64,000 nucleotides of DNA from Porites lobata. Its lineage: Eukaryota; Cnidaria; Anthozoa; Scleractinia; Poritidae. The number at the start of each line of letters is the position of its first letter. Position 1 is the stretch's first letter. Below, piece by piece: positions 63,519 to 64,000 of this stretch. The position numbers and the translations under genes were made by a program. A model generated the notes under the pieces. The model was not told the DNA's origin and did no database searches. It saw only the letters and a program-made list of their open reading frames with translations. The stretch lies in the NCBI GenBank assembly GCA_942486035.1, contig CALNXK010000022.1, positions 1,289,501 to 1,353,500 of the forward strand, given 5' to 3'.

Positions 63519-63964
63519 ACTGTAATTTTCAGGGAGTTATAATAAATCCTCTAGTGGGGCTAATTTAACTCCTTACAGTGGAGTTATTTTTCGTGGAGTT
63601 ATTTTAACTCCAAAAAGGAGTTTAAAGAACTCTTTTTCAGGCGTAAAAGTGACCCCAGATATTGAGGAGTTAAAATAACCCCCAAAAAGGAGTTATCCTG
63701 TACCTAAAATTTTTACTCCACTTTCAGAGTTAAATTAACTCCAAAAAGAGTAAAAACAACCCCTGTAAGGAGTACAAGTAACCCCATTTCGGAGTAATTT
63801 TAACTCCAAGACTGGGAGTAAAAAGAACTCTTTTTCAGGAGTAAAAATGACCCCAAATTCGGAGTTAAATTAGGAGTTAAAATAACCCCAAAAAAGGGGT
63901 TATCCTGAACCTAAAATTTTTACTCCATTTTTGGAGTTATAATAACTCCCTAAAAATTACGGTG
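63519..63964. mobile_element. TIR element with palindromic GGAGTTA array
   Basis: TA on both sides of CACTGTAATTTTCAGGGAG and, in complement, CACCGTAATTTTTAGGGAG. The interior is an array of diverged units like GGAGTTATTTTAACTCC, each itself palindromic. 446 bp, noncoding. Confidence 0.8.
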
Positions 63965-64000
63965 TACAGGATGGAAGTGCACGCAACTTTGCCTCAGAGA

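Overview
The window is metazoan genomic DNA: intron-rich, AT-rich and packed with decayed transposons. It is most likely from a cnidarian, and the type of short interspersed and palindromic repeats suggests an anthozoan such as a stony coral. The species call is inference; the animal origin is secure from the main gene.

One gene dominates. From 62907 down to 13481 the minus strand carries 64 exons (about 8.3 kb of coding sequence, about 2,760 codons) of a fibrillin. The first fibrillin domains (unique N-terminus, EGF1-3) and the promoter lie beyond the right edge. Every visible internal exon is a multiple of three. All introns are phase 1 except the last, which is phase 2. The domain order is Hyb1, cbEGF1-2, TB1, six EGF-like, TB2, three cbEGF, Hyb2, cbEGF10, TB3, twelve cbEGF, TB4, two cbEGF, TB5, seven cbEGF, TB6, five cbEGF, TB7, seven cbEGF and the C-terminal propeptide. 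As I recall human fibrillin-1, this matches it domain for domain apart from one extra EGF between TB1 and TB2 and no visible proline-rich segment. The last exon keeps a furin-type KRKRR site followed by a 133-residue segment resembling the fibrillin propeptide that gives asprosin in mammals.

The introns are a museum of mobile elements: a CR1/L2-type LINE with a 654-codon reading frame, a Penelope-like reverse transcriptase remnant inside a GGGACTGG-TIR element, piggyBac-type elements with TTAA duplications, pogo-like TA elements, three copies of a GGGGCACCCAACG-TIR family, several foldback elements and two tRNA-derived SINEs. One intron holds a tandem duplication that copied the tail of an exon; one copy preserves the empty site of a transposon inserted in the other.

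Left of fibrillin (1-13480) is mostly intergenic repeat-bearing DNA. At 445-1657, same strand, is a probable two-exon gene for a secreted, very acidic protein with a TATA box at 1717-1724 and AATAAA signals just past the stop. Its second exon is a minisatellite open in several frames; one frame encodes N-P-E-D-S-D-P type repeats. In a coral this would be a candidate skeletal-matrix protein, but that role is inference.
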